Shown here: one piece after another, positions 8,632 through 16,289 of the stretch
Numbering within the stretch: position 1 is the first letter of the stretch
How the letters are laid out: each line of letters begins with the position of its first letter
Source: Isoptericola chiayiensis
GTDB taxonomy: Bacteria; Actinomycetota; Actinomycetes; Actinomycetales; Cellulomonadaceae
Length of the DNA stretch: 64,000 bases
Assembly (NCBI RefSeq): GCF_013149805.1
Contig: NZ_JABEZT010000008.1
Coordinates: 62,001 to 126,000, forward strand
Direction: 5' to 3'
Notes under the pieces: model-generated
Told to the model about the DNA's origin: nothing
The model's input: only the letters and a program-made list of their open reading frames with translations
Database searches by the model: none
Translations under genes and position numbers: made by a program

Positions 8632-9801
8632 GTGACACCCCTCGACGTCGTGCTCGTGGTGGTCCTGGTCGTGGCCACGGTTGCCGGCATCAGCCGCGGG
8701 CTCCTGGCGACCGTCGGCGGTCTCGTGGGGCTGGTGGTCGGGGGGATCGCGGCGTTCTTCCTCGTGCCCCTCGTCGTCGACGCCCTCGGCGAGCCCCAGT
8801 GGCGCGGCCCGGCCACGGTGGTGCTCGCCGTCGCGCTCCCGCTGCTGGGCGCCTCGATCGGCTCCTCGCTCGGGCACGGCATGCGTCGACAGGTCGACCG
8901 GACTCCGCTGCGTCCGCTCGACCGTCTGCTCGGGGGAGCGACGAGCCTGCTCGTGGCGGCTCTCGCGATCTCGTTCGTCGGGAGCACGATCGTCGCCACC
9001 GGCGCGCCGGGACTGGCGTCCGCCGTCTCCTCGTCCGCCGTCCTGCGCGTCATCGAGGAGCACACGCCCGCACCCGTGCGACGCACGATGGCGCAGGCCC
9101 GCGCGGCGGTGATCGACGACGGGCTGCCGCAGATCGGGACGCTCCTGGAGCCCGGTCCGGCCACCGTCGCACCCGACGTCGACCTCGCCGACCCGGCGCT
9201 GGAGGCGTCTGCGCAGTCGGTCGCCCGGGTCTGGGGGACGGCCTACGCGTGCGGCACGAGCGTGACCGGGTCGGGCTTCGTCGTGGCATCCGACCGGGTC
9301 GTGACCAACGCGCACGTCGTGGCCGGCGTCGAGCGCCCGCTCGTCGAGCTGCCCGCCCGCCCGGCCCAGGAGGGGCGCGTCGTCTACTACGACGACGGCG
9401 CGGATCTCGCGGTCGTGGCGGTCGACGGGCTGGACGCCGACCCCCTCACCATCGCACCGACCCTCGCGACCGGGGACGCCGCCGTCGTGCAGGGCTACCC
9501 GTACGGCGGCCCGTTCACGTCGGTCGGCGGCCAGGTGCTCGACGTCGGGCCGGCACGCATGAACGTCTCCGGTGCCGGACCCGTCGAGCGGGACGTCTAC
9601 GCGCTCGCCGCCGAGGTGCACGGCGGGAACTCCGGGGGACCGGTGCTCTCGACCGACGGCGAGGTCGTGGGAGTGATCTTCGCCCGGTCGGACACCGACG
9701 ACGACCTCGCCTACGGCGTGACGACCACCGAGCTGATGCCCGTGGCCGCCCGGGCCGGTGACCTCGCCGACGCCGTCACCCCCGGGAGCTGCGCCGCCTG
9801 A
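8632..9801 (+). CDS. MarP-like membrane-anchored trypsin-like serine protease
   Basis: A 389-residue protein with a CvpA-like N-terminal domain of four hydrophobic segments (about residues 4-28, 30-50, 60-80, 104-124) and an extracytoplasmic chymotrypsin-fold protease. The catalytic triad is His228 (VTNAHVV), Asp258 (DDGADLAVV) and Ser334 (GGNSGGP). Cys207 and Cys387 could form the disulfide seen in mycobacterial MarP (Rv3671c), which supports acid and oxidative stress survival by activating cell-wall hydrolases. The start is the GTG preceded by GGAGG; TAGCGT at 8589-8594 is a possible -10. It stands alone. Confidence 0.88.
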   Translation: MTPLDVVLVVVLVVATVAGISRGLLATVGGLVGLVVGGIAAFFLVPLVVDALGEPQWRGPATVVLAVALPLLGASIGSSLGHGMRRQVDRTPLRPLDRLLGGATSLLVAALAISFVGSTIVATGAPGLASAVSSSAVLRVIEEHTPAPVRRTMAQARAAVIDDGLPQIGTLLEPGPATVAPDVDLADPALEASAQSVARVWGTAYACGTSVTGSGFVVASDRVVTNAHVVAGVERPLVELPARPAQEGRVVYYDDGADLAVVAVDGLDADPLTIAPTLATGDAAVVQGYPYGGPFTSVGGQVLDVGPARMNVSGAGPVERDVYALAAEVHGGNSGGPVLSTDGEVVGVIFARSDTDDDLAYGVTTTELMPVAARAGDLADAVTPGSCAA

Positions 9802-9811
9802 GGGCTCGCGC

Positions 9812-10513
9812 TCACGGTCGCGCCGGTCGCCCGCCGGTGTCCAGGCGGAACGGCGGGTACTCGTCCGTCATCAGGGCGGCGTAGGCGGAGACCCGGAGCG
9901 CCCAGCGCTGCAGGCCCAGGACCAGGTCGTACAGGCTGCGCGGGTACGCGCCGCGGAAGAGCAGCACCACGGCGGCGAAGAGGACGAGCACGCCGACGAG
10001 GCCGACGGCCGGCGGCCAGCCCTGGACCGTCACCACGACCCCCTCGTCCGTCGTGTACTCCGTCGTGGAGGTCCCCCCGAGGAAGAAGGCCACGACGACG
10101 TAGTGGGGGATCGCGAGCAGCCACCACTTGACGAGCACCAGGCCGCGGGAGAGGCGCTGCGGAGGCTCCACGTCCAGACGGGTGGGGTAGTCGGGGACGT
10201 CGGCGAGCGTGAACGGCGGGTAGCGGTCGGTGCCCAGCGCCCCGTACGAGTAGTAGGCGACGCGCCAGCTCCAGCGCAGCACACCGACGTTGAAGGTGAA
10301 GATCGCCCGGGGGTAGCGCTCGGTGAACAGGATCGCGAAGAACGCCACGACGGTGAGCACCCCGAAGGCGATCCACAGACCGATCAGGACGACGACGTGC
10401 GGGACGACCAGGATCCACTTGACCAGCCACAGGCCCCGTGAGACGTCGACGGGCGGGTCGGCGTCCATCCGCAGGGGGTAGGCGGCGGGCTGTCGCTCGG
10501 ACGTGGCGGTCAT
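9812..10513 (-). CDS. DUF4389 domain membrane protein
   Basis: A 233-residue membrane protein made of two tandem DUF4389 units. Each has a segment RGLxLVKWxLxxPHxVV with hydrophobic helices, then a WxxRVxxYxxLxTDxYPPF segment (first unit about residues 26-115, second about 120-225). Function is unknown; the family is widespread in actinobacteria. Its ATG overlaps the stop of the upstream membrane gene by 4 bases, so the two are translationally coupled. Both lie under the divergent control region holding a pair of DosR-like boxes, which suggests induction by low oxygen or nitric oxide. That last point is inference. Confidence 0.85.
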   Translation of the reverse strand: MTATSERQPAAYPLRMDADPPVDVSRGLWLVKWILVVPHVVVLIGLWIAFGVLTVVAFFAILFTERYPRAIFTFNVGVLRWSWRVAYYSYGALGTDRYPPFTLADVPDYPTRLDVEPPQRLSRGLVLVKWWLLAIPHYVVVAFFLGGTSTTEYTTDEGVVVTVQGWPPAVGLVGVLVLFAAVVLLFRGAYPRSLYDLVLGLQRWALRVSAYAALMTDEYPPFRLDTGGRPARP

Positions 10514-10968
10514 GACGAGCTCCTTCCGGTCGCCAGCCGCACGAGGCCGACGACGATCGCGATCGTGCTGCCCACCACGGCGATGACCAGCAGGACTCGG
10601 ACCACCGGTGCCCAGTCGAAGGACCCGGTGAAGGCGAACGGGAAGACGACCCAGATCGTGACGACCGCGACGAGTCCCACGGCGGTCGTCACCACGTCGC
10701 CGAGGGCGCGCAGGCGGGGCGGGTCGACGACGAGGTACACGAGGTTGGCGACGATGCTCACGACGACGGAGGCGTCGACGGCCGGCAGCACCTCGACGGT
10801 CTGCTCGGTCAGGACCGGTAGCGTCTCCCACCCCGGCCAGCCGTGGATCAGGACGAGCAGCAGGCCGTTGACGGCCACGGCGACGGCGTATCCGGCCCGT
10901 CGGGAGGCGGGTGAGGCGCGGCCGGCGGGACGGCGTCCGTCGCTCGCGGTGGCTCCTGAAGCGTCCAT
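10510..10968 (-). CDS. hypothetical four-helix membrane protein
   Basis: I do not recognise the family. The 152-residue protein has a charged N-terminus and about four hydrophobic segments (AVAVAVNGLLLVLI, VVVSIVANLVYLVV, DVVTTAVGLVAVVTIWVVFPF, VLLVIAVVGSTIAIVVGLV). It resembles small actinobacterial membrane proteins found beside DUF4389 genes. I prefer ATG 10968 over the upstream ATG 11025, because a TAGGCA -10 candidate occupies 11030-11025 on this strand and would place the transcript start downstream of 11025. The stop overlaps the DUF4389 start as ATGA. Regulation is likely shared with the divergent dehydrogenase. Confidence 0.7.
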   Translation of the reverse strand: MDASGATASDGRRPAGRASPASRRAGYAVAVAVNGLLLVLIHGWPGWETLPVLTEQTVEVLPAVDASVVVSIVANLVYLVVDPPRLRALGDVVTTAVGLVAVVTIWVVFPFAFTGSFDWAPVVRVLLVIAVVGSTIAIVVGLVRLATGRSSS

Positions 10969-11050
10969 GACCGGCGATCCGCGTCCGTGCGGGCACCGGT
11001 GCGGTGCCCGTCCTGGTTCGATCATGCCTACCGGCCCGTGCCCGCGTCCC

Positions 11051-11086
11051 GGGCCGGAGGTCCCGCGGTCGAGGGACCTTCGGCCC
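11051..11086. promoter_or_regulatory. paired DosR/DevR-like boxes, divergent
   Basis: Two 14-bp boxes lie in opposite orientation, start to start 22 bp apart: GGGACCTTCGGCCC (11073-11086) and the reverse complement of GGGACCTCCGGCCC (11051-11064). They match the GGGACC-N2-GGCCC style of actinobacterial DevR/DosR sites. The plus-strand box ends 10 bases before TACCGT (11097-11102), a -10 for the dehydrogenase, so it covers the -35 position. The same paired arrangement recurs at 12502-12537. Confidence 0.75.
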
Positions 11087-11137
11087 GCCGCCCCGGTACC
11101 GTGGCGACATCCCGTCGTCAGGGCGGAAGGAGTGCAG

Positions 11138-12100
11138 GTGCGAGCGGTGATCCAACCCGTCTACGGGCCACCCGACGTCGTACGTGTCGACGAGGTGCCC
11201 GAACCTGTCGCGGCGGACGACCAGGTCCTGATCGAGGTGCGGGCCGTGTCGTTGAACGGCTCGGACCGGGAGAACCTCGCCGGTCGGCCGGCGTACGCCC
11301 GCATCGCCGGGCTCCGCCGTCCCCGGAACCCGGTGCCCGGGTCGGACGTGGCCGGGGTCGTGGTCGCCGCCGGGCCGGAGGTGACCGCGTTCGCCCCCGG
11401 GGACGAGGTCTTCGGCGAGCTGCCGGGCTACCGGGGCGGGTTGGCGGAGCGCGTCGCGGTGCGGCCGACCACCCTGGTCCGCAAGCCCGCCGGGCTCACG
11501 TTCGTCGAGGCCGCCGCGATCCCGCAGTCCGGCTGCATCGCGCTGCGTGCCACCCGCGGACTGAGCGGTGAGCCCGGTGCACGGGTCCTGGTCAACGGCG
11601 CGGGCGGCGCCGGCGGCGCGTTGCTCGTGGGCCTGGCGCGCCACCACGGCGCCGAGGTGACCGCCGTCGACCGGCGTGACAAGGCCGACCACCTGCGTCG
11701 CCTCGGCGCCGACCAGGTCGTGGCCCACGAGGACGAGGACTGGGCGGACCATCACGACCGCTACGACCTGGTCGTGGACCTGATCGGACGGCGGTCGCCG
11801 TGGCGCGTGGGTCGAGCGCTGCGCCGTGGCGGCCGCTACCGGATGGTGGGCGGGCGCACCGATCTGCTGCTCGCCATGGTCATGGTCGGCCCGCTGGTGG
11901 GGCGGGCCACCGGTCGGAGCATCGGCATGCTGGTGGTCCCGCAGTCGGCAGCCGACCTCGCCGAGGTCACCAGCCTGGTGACCGGCGGCGCCGTCCGGCC
12001 GGCGATCGACCGCATCGTCCCGCTCGACGACGTCCCGGCGGCGTTCCGCCGGCTCGCGACCGGCGACAACTCGGGCAAGATCGTCGTCGAGATCGGCTGA
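11138..12100 (+). CDS. zinc-independent alcohol dehydrogenase / quinone oxidoreductase-like protein
   Basis: A 320-residue medium-chain dehydrogenase of the quinone-oxidoreductase/enoyl reductase branch. It has the N-terminal GroES-like fold (QPVYGPPDVVRVDEVPEP, then PGSDVAGVV) and an NAD(P) fold, VNGAGGAGGALLVGLARHHGAEVTAV. The structural and catalytic zinc cysteines of classical alcohol dehydrogenases are absent. The GTG start has AAGGAG 8-10 bases upstream. A paired DosR-like box with a TACCGT -10 lies directly upstream, so the enzyme may help dispose of reductant under low oxygen. The substrate is unknown. Confidence 0.83.
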   Translation: MRAVIQPVYGPPDVVRVDEVPEPVAADDQVLIEVRAVSLNGSDRENLAGRPAYARIAGLRRPRNPVPGSDVAGVVVAAGPEVTAFAPGDEVFGELPGYRGGLAERVAVRPTTLVRKPAGLTFVEAAAIPQSGCIALRATRGLSGEPGARVLVNGAGGAGGALLVGLARHHGAEVTAVDRRDKADHLRRLGADQVVAHEDEDWADHHDRYDLVVDLIGRRSPWRVGRALRRGGRYRMVGGRTDLLLAMVMVGPLVGRATGRSIGMLVVPQSAADLAEVTSLVTGGAVRPAIDRIVPLDDVPAAFRRLATGDNSGKIVVEIG

Positions 12101-12135
12101 GCCCGAGGCGTCGAGTCGCCCCGGCCACCGGTGCG

Positions 12136-12417
12136 TCAGGCGTGCAGGTGCACCGGATGGTGCTCGATCGCGGCGATGTCTTCCGACGTCGCTGCCAGCA
12201 GCCGATCGGCCAGGTCGCGCAGCGCACGCGATGCGGCGAGCTCCAGACCGATCTCGGGCACGGACGGGTCCTGGGGGTTGCGGCGTGCGTGGCCGTGCCC
12301 TTCCAGCGTCGCCCCCTCGGCCGTGGTGAGCACCGCGTGGGCCGAGGTGCGCCGGCCCTCGCGCACCAGGTCGTCGGCGTCGAAGAACTGGAGGGCGATC
12401 TTCCAGGTGTGGGTCAT
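12136..12417 (-). CDS. DUF1876 (Rv1738/Rv2632c-like) dormancy protein
   Basis: A 93-residue protein starting MTHTWKIALQFFDADD, with TSAHAVLTTAEGATLEGHGHARRNPQDPSVPEIG split across the middle and a helical C-terminus. This is the DUF1876 family, whose mycobacterial member Rv1738 is one of the most strongly DosR-induced proteins and has a fold like ribosome hibernation factors. The start ATG has AGGAGG at good spacing. A paired DosR-like box lies 85-120 bases upstream. This agreement between protein family and promoter motif makes a dormancy role likely. Confidence 0.9.
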   Translation of the reverse strand: MTHTWKIALQFFDADDLVREGRRTSAHAVLTTAEGATLEGHGHARRNPQDPSVPEIGLELAASRALRDLADRLLAATSEDIAAIEHHPVHLHA

Positions 12418-12501
12418 GGCGATCCTCCTGCCCGTGCGGCCGACGGGCGGTGGGTCGTCCGTCGGTGCTCCGATCCTGCCCGACGCGCTCGCTGCCGTCA
12501 C

Positions 12502-12537
12502 GGGTCGGAGGTCCCGTCCTCCCGGGACCTCCGGCCC
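12502..12537. promoter_or_regulatory. second paired DosR/DevR-like boxes
   Basis: GGGACCTCCGGCCC (12524-12537) and, inverted, GGGACCTCCGACCC (12515-12502) have the same orientation and 22-bp offset as the pair at 11051-11086. They lie in the short gap between the broken sulfide:quinone reductase gene and the DUF1876 gene, upstream of the latter. CAGGAT on the minus strand (12478-12473) is a weak -10 candidate. Confidence 0.72.
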
Positions 12538-12542
12538 GGCTG

Positions 12543-13739
12543 TCATGGCAGCTTGACCCTGCCGGCCCTCATCTTGGCCAGGGAGTACTTCTCGAAGCCG
12601 ATCTTGAACGCGTGGTTCTGCGGTCCTGGCACCATGACCGCAGCCTTGCGCGGAGGCAGCATGTGGTCGGCGACCATGGCCACGCCGTTGTTCCCGGCGT
12701 CCATGACGCACAGGGCGGGGATCTTGGCGAACTCCTTGGCGGCCGTCGGCTCCTCGCCGCGCACCTGGGCGACGATGTTCTCGGCGGCGATGTGCGCCTG
12801 CTGCTCGCTCGGGAAACCGGTCTTGGGGATGCCGGTCGCGACCTGGGTCGTCCAGGGCACCGGGACGGCGGCGGCGATGCCGACGGCGTACACGTCGTCC
12901 CACTTCTCGGACTGGTAGGTCGGGCGGACCTTCACGTAGTTCCCGGCGTCGACCAGTTCCGGGGTCCTGACGAGGAAGTCCTGCCCTCGGAAGGGCGGGA
13001 CGATCATGGCGAACTTGTACGGCAGCTCACGCCCATCGGACAGCACGACGACCTCGGGCTTGATCTCCGCGATCTACTGGTTCGACTCGACGGTGATGCC
13101 CTCCTTCTTGGCGAACATCTTCATCAGCGGCTTCGCCCCGGGCATGCCGTCGATGCCGAAGTGGCCGGCGAACGGCTCGGAGGTGACGTAGGTCAGCTTG
13201 ACCTTGCCGTGCAAGCCGGCCCGACGCAGCTGGTACGAGGTGTTGAACAGGAACTCGTACGCGGCGCCGAAGCAGCTCGCGCGCTGCGTGGCACCGATGA
13301 CGACGTCACCCGGGTCGTCGAGGAACCGGCGCCAGGCGTCGTAGGTGCGTTCGGCGTCGTGCAGCGTGGTGATCGTCGGGGTGTCGCGCATGCCCGGGAC
13401 GACGTCGAGGTCGTTGCGGTACCCGGTCGCGATCACGAGGTAGTCGTAGTCGAGCGTCCCCTCGGTGGTCTCCACGCGGTGGTGCTCCGGGTCGACGAAC
13501 GTCGCCGCGCCGTGGACGAACGTCACACCCCGCTTGGTGAACGTCGGCTCCAGCGGGAACGTGATGTCCGTGCGACCTCGCCGGCCGAACGGCAGCCAGA
13601 TCAGCGACGGGTTGAACACGAAGCGGTCGGAGGCCGACACGACCGTGACCGCGACCTCGCCGCCCAGGTCGGACTTGATGGACAGGGCGGCCGTCATCCC
13701 TGCGAAGCTGCCGCCGAGAACCAGGACACGAGCAGTCAT
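12543..13739 (-). pseudogene. sulfide:quinone reductase-like FAD oxidoreductase interrupted by in-frame amber codon
   Basis: Across about 398 codons the frame encodes a complete NDH-2/sulfide:quinone reductase-type flavoprotein: FAD fold VLVLGGSFAGMTAALSI at residues 4-20, VIATGYRNDLD, a redox-type cysteine in QRASCFGAAYEF, and the C-terminal half GRELPYKFAMIVPPFRG through KIGFEKYSLAKMRAG. It is interrupted by one TAG (13076-13074), after VESNQ and before IAEIKPEVVV. There is no frameshift. The ATG at 13739 has AAGGAG 6 bases before it. Both halves look otherwise intact, so this is either a recent nonsense mutation, a sequencing error or read-through. Downstream restart at ATG 13046 would give a domain without FAD site. 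Confidence 0.8.
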
Positions 13740-13775
13740 GATCGGCTCCTTCATCGTGGATCTCCCCGTGCTGAC

Positions 13776-13801
13776 AGCCTACTCCAGAAACCCCCGGGGG
13801 T
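13776..13801 (-). promoter_or_regulatory. promoter with CsoR/CstR-like palindrome for the sulfide:quinone reductase gene
   Basis: A perfect 12-bp palindrome ACCCCCGGGGGT (13790-13801) carries A/T flanks resembling the ATACCCC...GGGGTAT operators of CsoR-family sensors (copper CsoR, persulfide CstR). On the minus strand TAGGCT (13781-13776) is a -10, and the palindrome covers the spacer and -35 region, so binding would repress. No CsoR-family gene is in the window. Confidence 0.6.
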
Positions 13802-14096
13802 ATTTGCTGCGATCGGTTTCACCCGTTGCCGGGTCCGGGCTGCCGACGCCGTCCGGTCTCGGCGGGCATCACGATCCGGCTCCCGTCGGCGTGCCCCCGC
13901 GCGAGTCCGCGCCGAGCGCGTGAAGGTGTGGTGAACGTGAATAACGCGGCAGTGCCGGATGTTGGCACCAGCGCTGTCCGAGGGGCAGGATCGTTCCCGC
14001 TGCGCGCGATCGATGTGCGGCGAGGCCCCCGGGCAGCTATGCCGGCGACGCCACCGCGCCGCCGGTCCTCGTGAGGACAGGACGAATCGACGAGTC
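13802..14096. other. 295-base intergenic region before murA
   Basis: No supported gene is seen here. The region is less regular in codon periodicity than its neighbours and has no start with family similarity. TTGGCA near 13969 could be a -35 for murA, but I see no convincing -10. An imperfect GAGGACAGGA lies about 15-25 bases before the murA ATG. The left edge abuts the palindrome of the broken flavoprotein gene. Confidence 0.4.
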
Positions 14097-15413
14097 ATGA
14101 CTGATCTGCTGTACGTCAACGGCGGGACGCCGCTGGAGGGCACCATCACGGTGCGTGGAGCGAAGAACTTCGTGTCCAAGGCGATGGTGGCGTCCCTGCT
14201 CGGAGACTCGGCGTCCGTGCTGCGCAACGTGCCGCAGATCCGTGACGTCGGTGTCGTGTCCGGGCTGCTCGAGCTGCACGGCGTGAACGTCAAGTACGAC
14301 CCCGAGGCCGGCATCCTCGACCTGGACCCCTCGAACGTCGAGTCCGCGCACGTGGCGGACATCGACGCCCACGCCGGGTCGAGCCGCATCCCGATCCTGT
14401 TCTGCGGCCCGCTGCTGCACCGCCTGGGCGAGGCGTTCATCCCCGACCTGGGCGGATGCCGGATCGGCGACCGGCCGATCAACTACCACCTGGACATCCT
14501 GCGCCAGTTCGGTGCCGTGGTGGACAAGCGCCCCAACGGCATCCACCTGCGCGCCCCGCGGCGCCTGCAGGGCACCAAGGTCGACCTGCCCTACCCCTCC
14601 GTGGGGGCCACCGAGCAGCTCCTGCTCACGGCCGTGCGGGCCGAGGGCATCACGGAGCTCACCGGTGCGGCCACCGAGCCGGAGATCATGGACCTGATCG
14701 CCGTGCTGCAGAAGATGGGCGCGATCATCTCGGTGGACACCGACCGCGTCATCCGCATCGAGGGCGTCGACCGGCTCGACGGTTACGCGCACACCGCGCT
14801 GGGGGACCGCATCGAGGCGGCCTCCTGGGCGTCGGCGGCGCTGGCGACCGGGGGTGACGTGACCATCAAGGGTGCCTCGCAGCCCGAGATGATGACGTTC
14901 CTGAACACCTACCGCAAGGTCGGGGGGCTGTTCGACGTCCAGGACGACGGCATCCGGTTCTGGCACCCCGGCGGCGACCTGCGCTCGATCGTGCTCGAGA
15001 CGGACGTGCACCCCGGGTTCATGACCGACTGGCAGCAGCCCCTCGTGGTCGCGCTCACGCAGGCGACCGGGCTGTCGATCGTCCACGAGACGGTGTACGA
15101 GAACCGCTTCGGCTTCACCGAGGCGCTGCGCAAGATGGGCGCGACGATCCAGGTCTACAAGGAGTGCCTGGGCGGTGGGAACTGCCGGTTCGGGCAGCGC
15201 AACTTCCACCACAGCGCCGTCGTGTCCGGACCCACCACGCTGGAGGCCGCGGACATCGAGGTGCCGGACCTGCGGGGCGGGTTCTCCCACCTCATCGCGG
15301 CCCTGACCGCCAAGGGCACCTCCACGGTGCGCGGCATCTCCCTGATCGACCGTGGCTACGAGGCCTTCGGGGAGAAGCTCGAGGCCCTCGGCGCCGACGT
15401 CTCCCGGGACTGA
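14097..15413 (+). CDS. murA: UDP-N-acetylglucosamine 1-carboxyvinyltransferase
   Basis: Transfers enolpyruvate from phosphoenolpyruvate to UDP-GlcNAc, the first committed step of peptidoglycan synthesis. The protein is 438 residues. It has the Lys-Asn pair in RGAKNFVSKAM (residues 20-30) and the active-site loop GGCRIGDRPINYH with Cys121, the residue that reacts with fosfomycin; mycobacterial and some other actinobacterial enzymes carry Asp there instead. I chose the ATG giving MTDLLYVNGG; the frame is open further upstream without similarity. The usual actinobacterial order leuD-murA is broken here by about 12 kb. Confidence 0.95.
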   Translation: MTDLLYVNGGTPLEGTITVRGAKNFVSKAMVASLLGDSASVLRNVPQIRDVGVVSGLLELHGVNVKYDPEAGILDLDPSNVESAHVADIDAHAGSSRIPILFCGPLLHRLGEAFIPDLGGCRIGDRPINYHLDILRQFGAVVDKRPNGIHLRAPRRLQGTKVDLPYPSVGATEQLLLTAVRAEGITELTGAATEPEIMDLIAVLQKMGAIISVDTDRVIRIEGVDRLDGYAHTALGDRIEAASWASAALATGGDVTIKGASQPEMMTFLNTYRKVGGLFDVQDDGIRFWHPGGDLRSIVLETDVHPGFMTDWQQPLVVALTQATGLSIVHETVYENRFGFTEALRKMGATIQVYKECLGGGNCRFGQRNFHHSAVVSGPTTLEAADIEVPDLRGGFSHLIAALTAKGTSTVRGISLIDRGYEAFGEKLEALGADVSRD

Positions 15414-15453
15414 TCCGATCCGGGACCCATCCGCCCCCTGATCGTCTCCGAAC

Positions 15454-15488
15454 CCTCGATGGGTCGCGAACGTCGCGACCCGTCGAGG
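15454..15488 (+). promoter_or_regulatory. 16-bp hairpin in the leader of the CHRD gene
   Basis: Arm 15454-15469 pairs with 15473-15488 around a 3-base loop (ACG), with a single U-G wobble. The right arm runs directly into the AGGAAGGGA ribosome site of the next gene. It has no T tract, so it could end the murA transcript, control translation or stability of the surface-protein message, or be a protein operator. Confidence 0.6.
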
Positions 15489-15500
15489 AAGGGAACGATC

Positions 15501-16289
15501 ATGAAGGCACGTACCCGCGCCGCGCTCGTCGCACCCGCGCTGTCCCTCGCCGGCCTGCTCGCCGTCACGGGGTCCGCGTCCGCCGCCGAGGGCACCGCCT
15601 CGGGCGACCTGACCCCGGTCCCGCTGAACGGCGTCGACGGCAGCGGTGACGCGATGGTCTGGGTGGACGGGACCACCCTCACCGTCGAGTTCGCCGCGTC
15701 CGGCCTCCTGGCCGGCAGCCCGCACGCCGCACACCTGCACTACGGCGAGGACGCCGCGAACCAGTGCCCGACCGAGGCCGACGACGCCGACGGCTCCGGC
15801 ACCATCACCACGACCGAGGGCGTGCCGTCCTACGGTTCGGTGCAGGTGTCGCTGACCACCGAGGGGGACACGTCGGGCGACTCGGCCCTGGCCGTGGACC
15901 GCTTCGACACCGCCGAGGGCGGCACCATCGACTACCAGCGCGGCGAGATCGAGGTCTCCCAGGACATCGCGGACGACGTGCTCGCCGGTGACGTCGCGCT
16001 CGTCGTGCACGGCGTCGACTACGACGGCAGCGGCGCCTACGACGGCGACACCGAGTCCGACTTGGACCCGTCGCTGCCTGCCGAGGCCACGGACCCGGCG
16101 CTGTGCGGCATCCTGAGCGCCGGGCAGATGGACGAGATGCCCGCGGGCGGCGTCCAGACCGGTACCGGCAGCACCGCCGGGACGGAGAACGCCGGGCTGA
16201 TCGCCGGTGGCGGTGTCGCGCTGCTCGCCGGTGGCGGGCTTGCCGCAGGCCTGGTCGCCCGTCGTCGCCGCGCCGACCAGGAGTCCTGA
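15501..16289 (+). CDS. secreted CHRD domain protein with membrane anchor
   Basis: A 262-residue exported protein. Residues 1-28 are a signal peptide (MKARTRAALV start, cleavage after SASA). A CHRD domain follows (GDAMVWVDGTTLTVEF, HAAHLHYG, VHGVDYDGSG), an extracellular beta domain found in chordin and many bacterial surface proteins. The tail has a hydrophobic segment (GLIAGGGVALLAGGGLAAGLVA) and RRRR, the layout of a cell-wall sorting signal, but no LPxTG motif precedes it. The stop overlaps the start of a class F sortase by one base, so the sortase may process it. A long hairpin sits in its leader. Confidence 0.87.
   Translation: MKARTRAALVAPALSLAGLLAVTGSASAAEGTASGDLTPVPLNGVDGSGDAMVWVDGTTLTVEFAASGLLAGSPHAAHLHYGEDAANQCPTEADDADGSGTITTTEGVPSYGSVQVSLTTEGDTSGDSALAVDRFDTAEGGTIDYQRGEIEVSQDIADDVLAGDVALVVHGVDYDGSGAYDGDTESDLDPSLPAEATDPALCGILSAGQMDEMPAGGVQTGTGSTAGTENAGLIAGGGVALLAGGGLAAGLVARRRRADQES

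Noticed and set aside
13074-13076. Amber codon as a pyrrolysine site
   Set aside because: Actinobacteria of this type lack the pyrrolysine system as a rule and the family has no such residue; mutation or base-call error is simpler.
16160-16240. LPxTG sorting motif in the CHRD protein
   Set aside because: The residues before the C-terminal helix contain no L-P-x-T-G or close variant.
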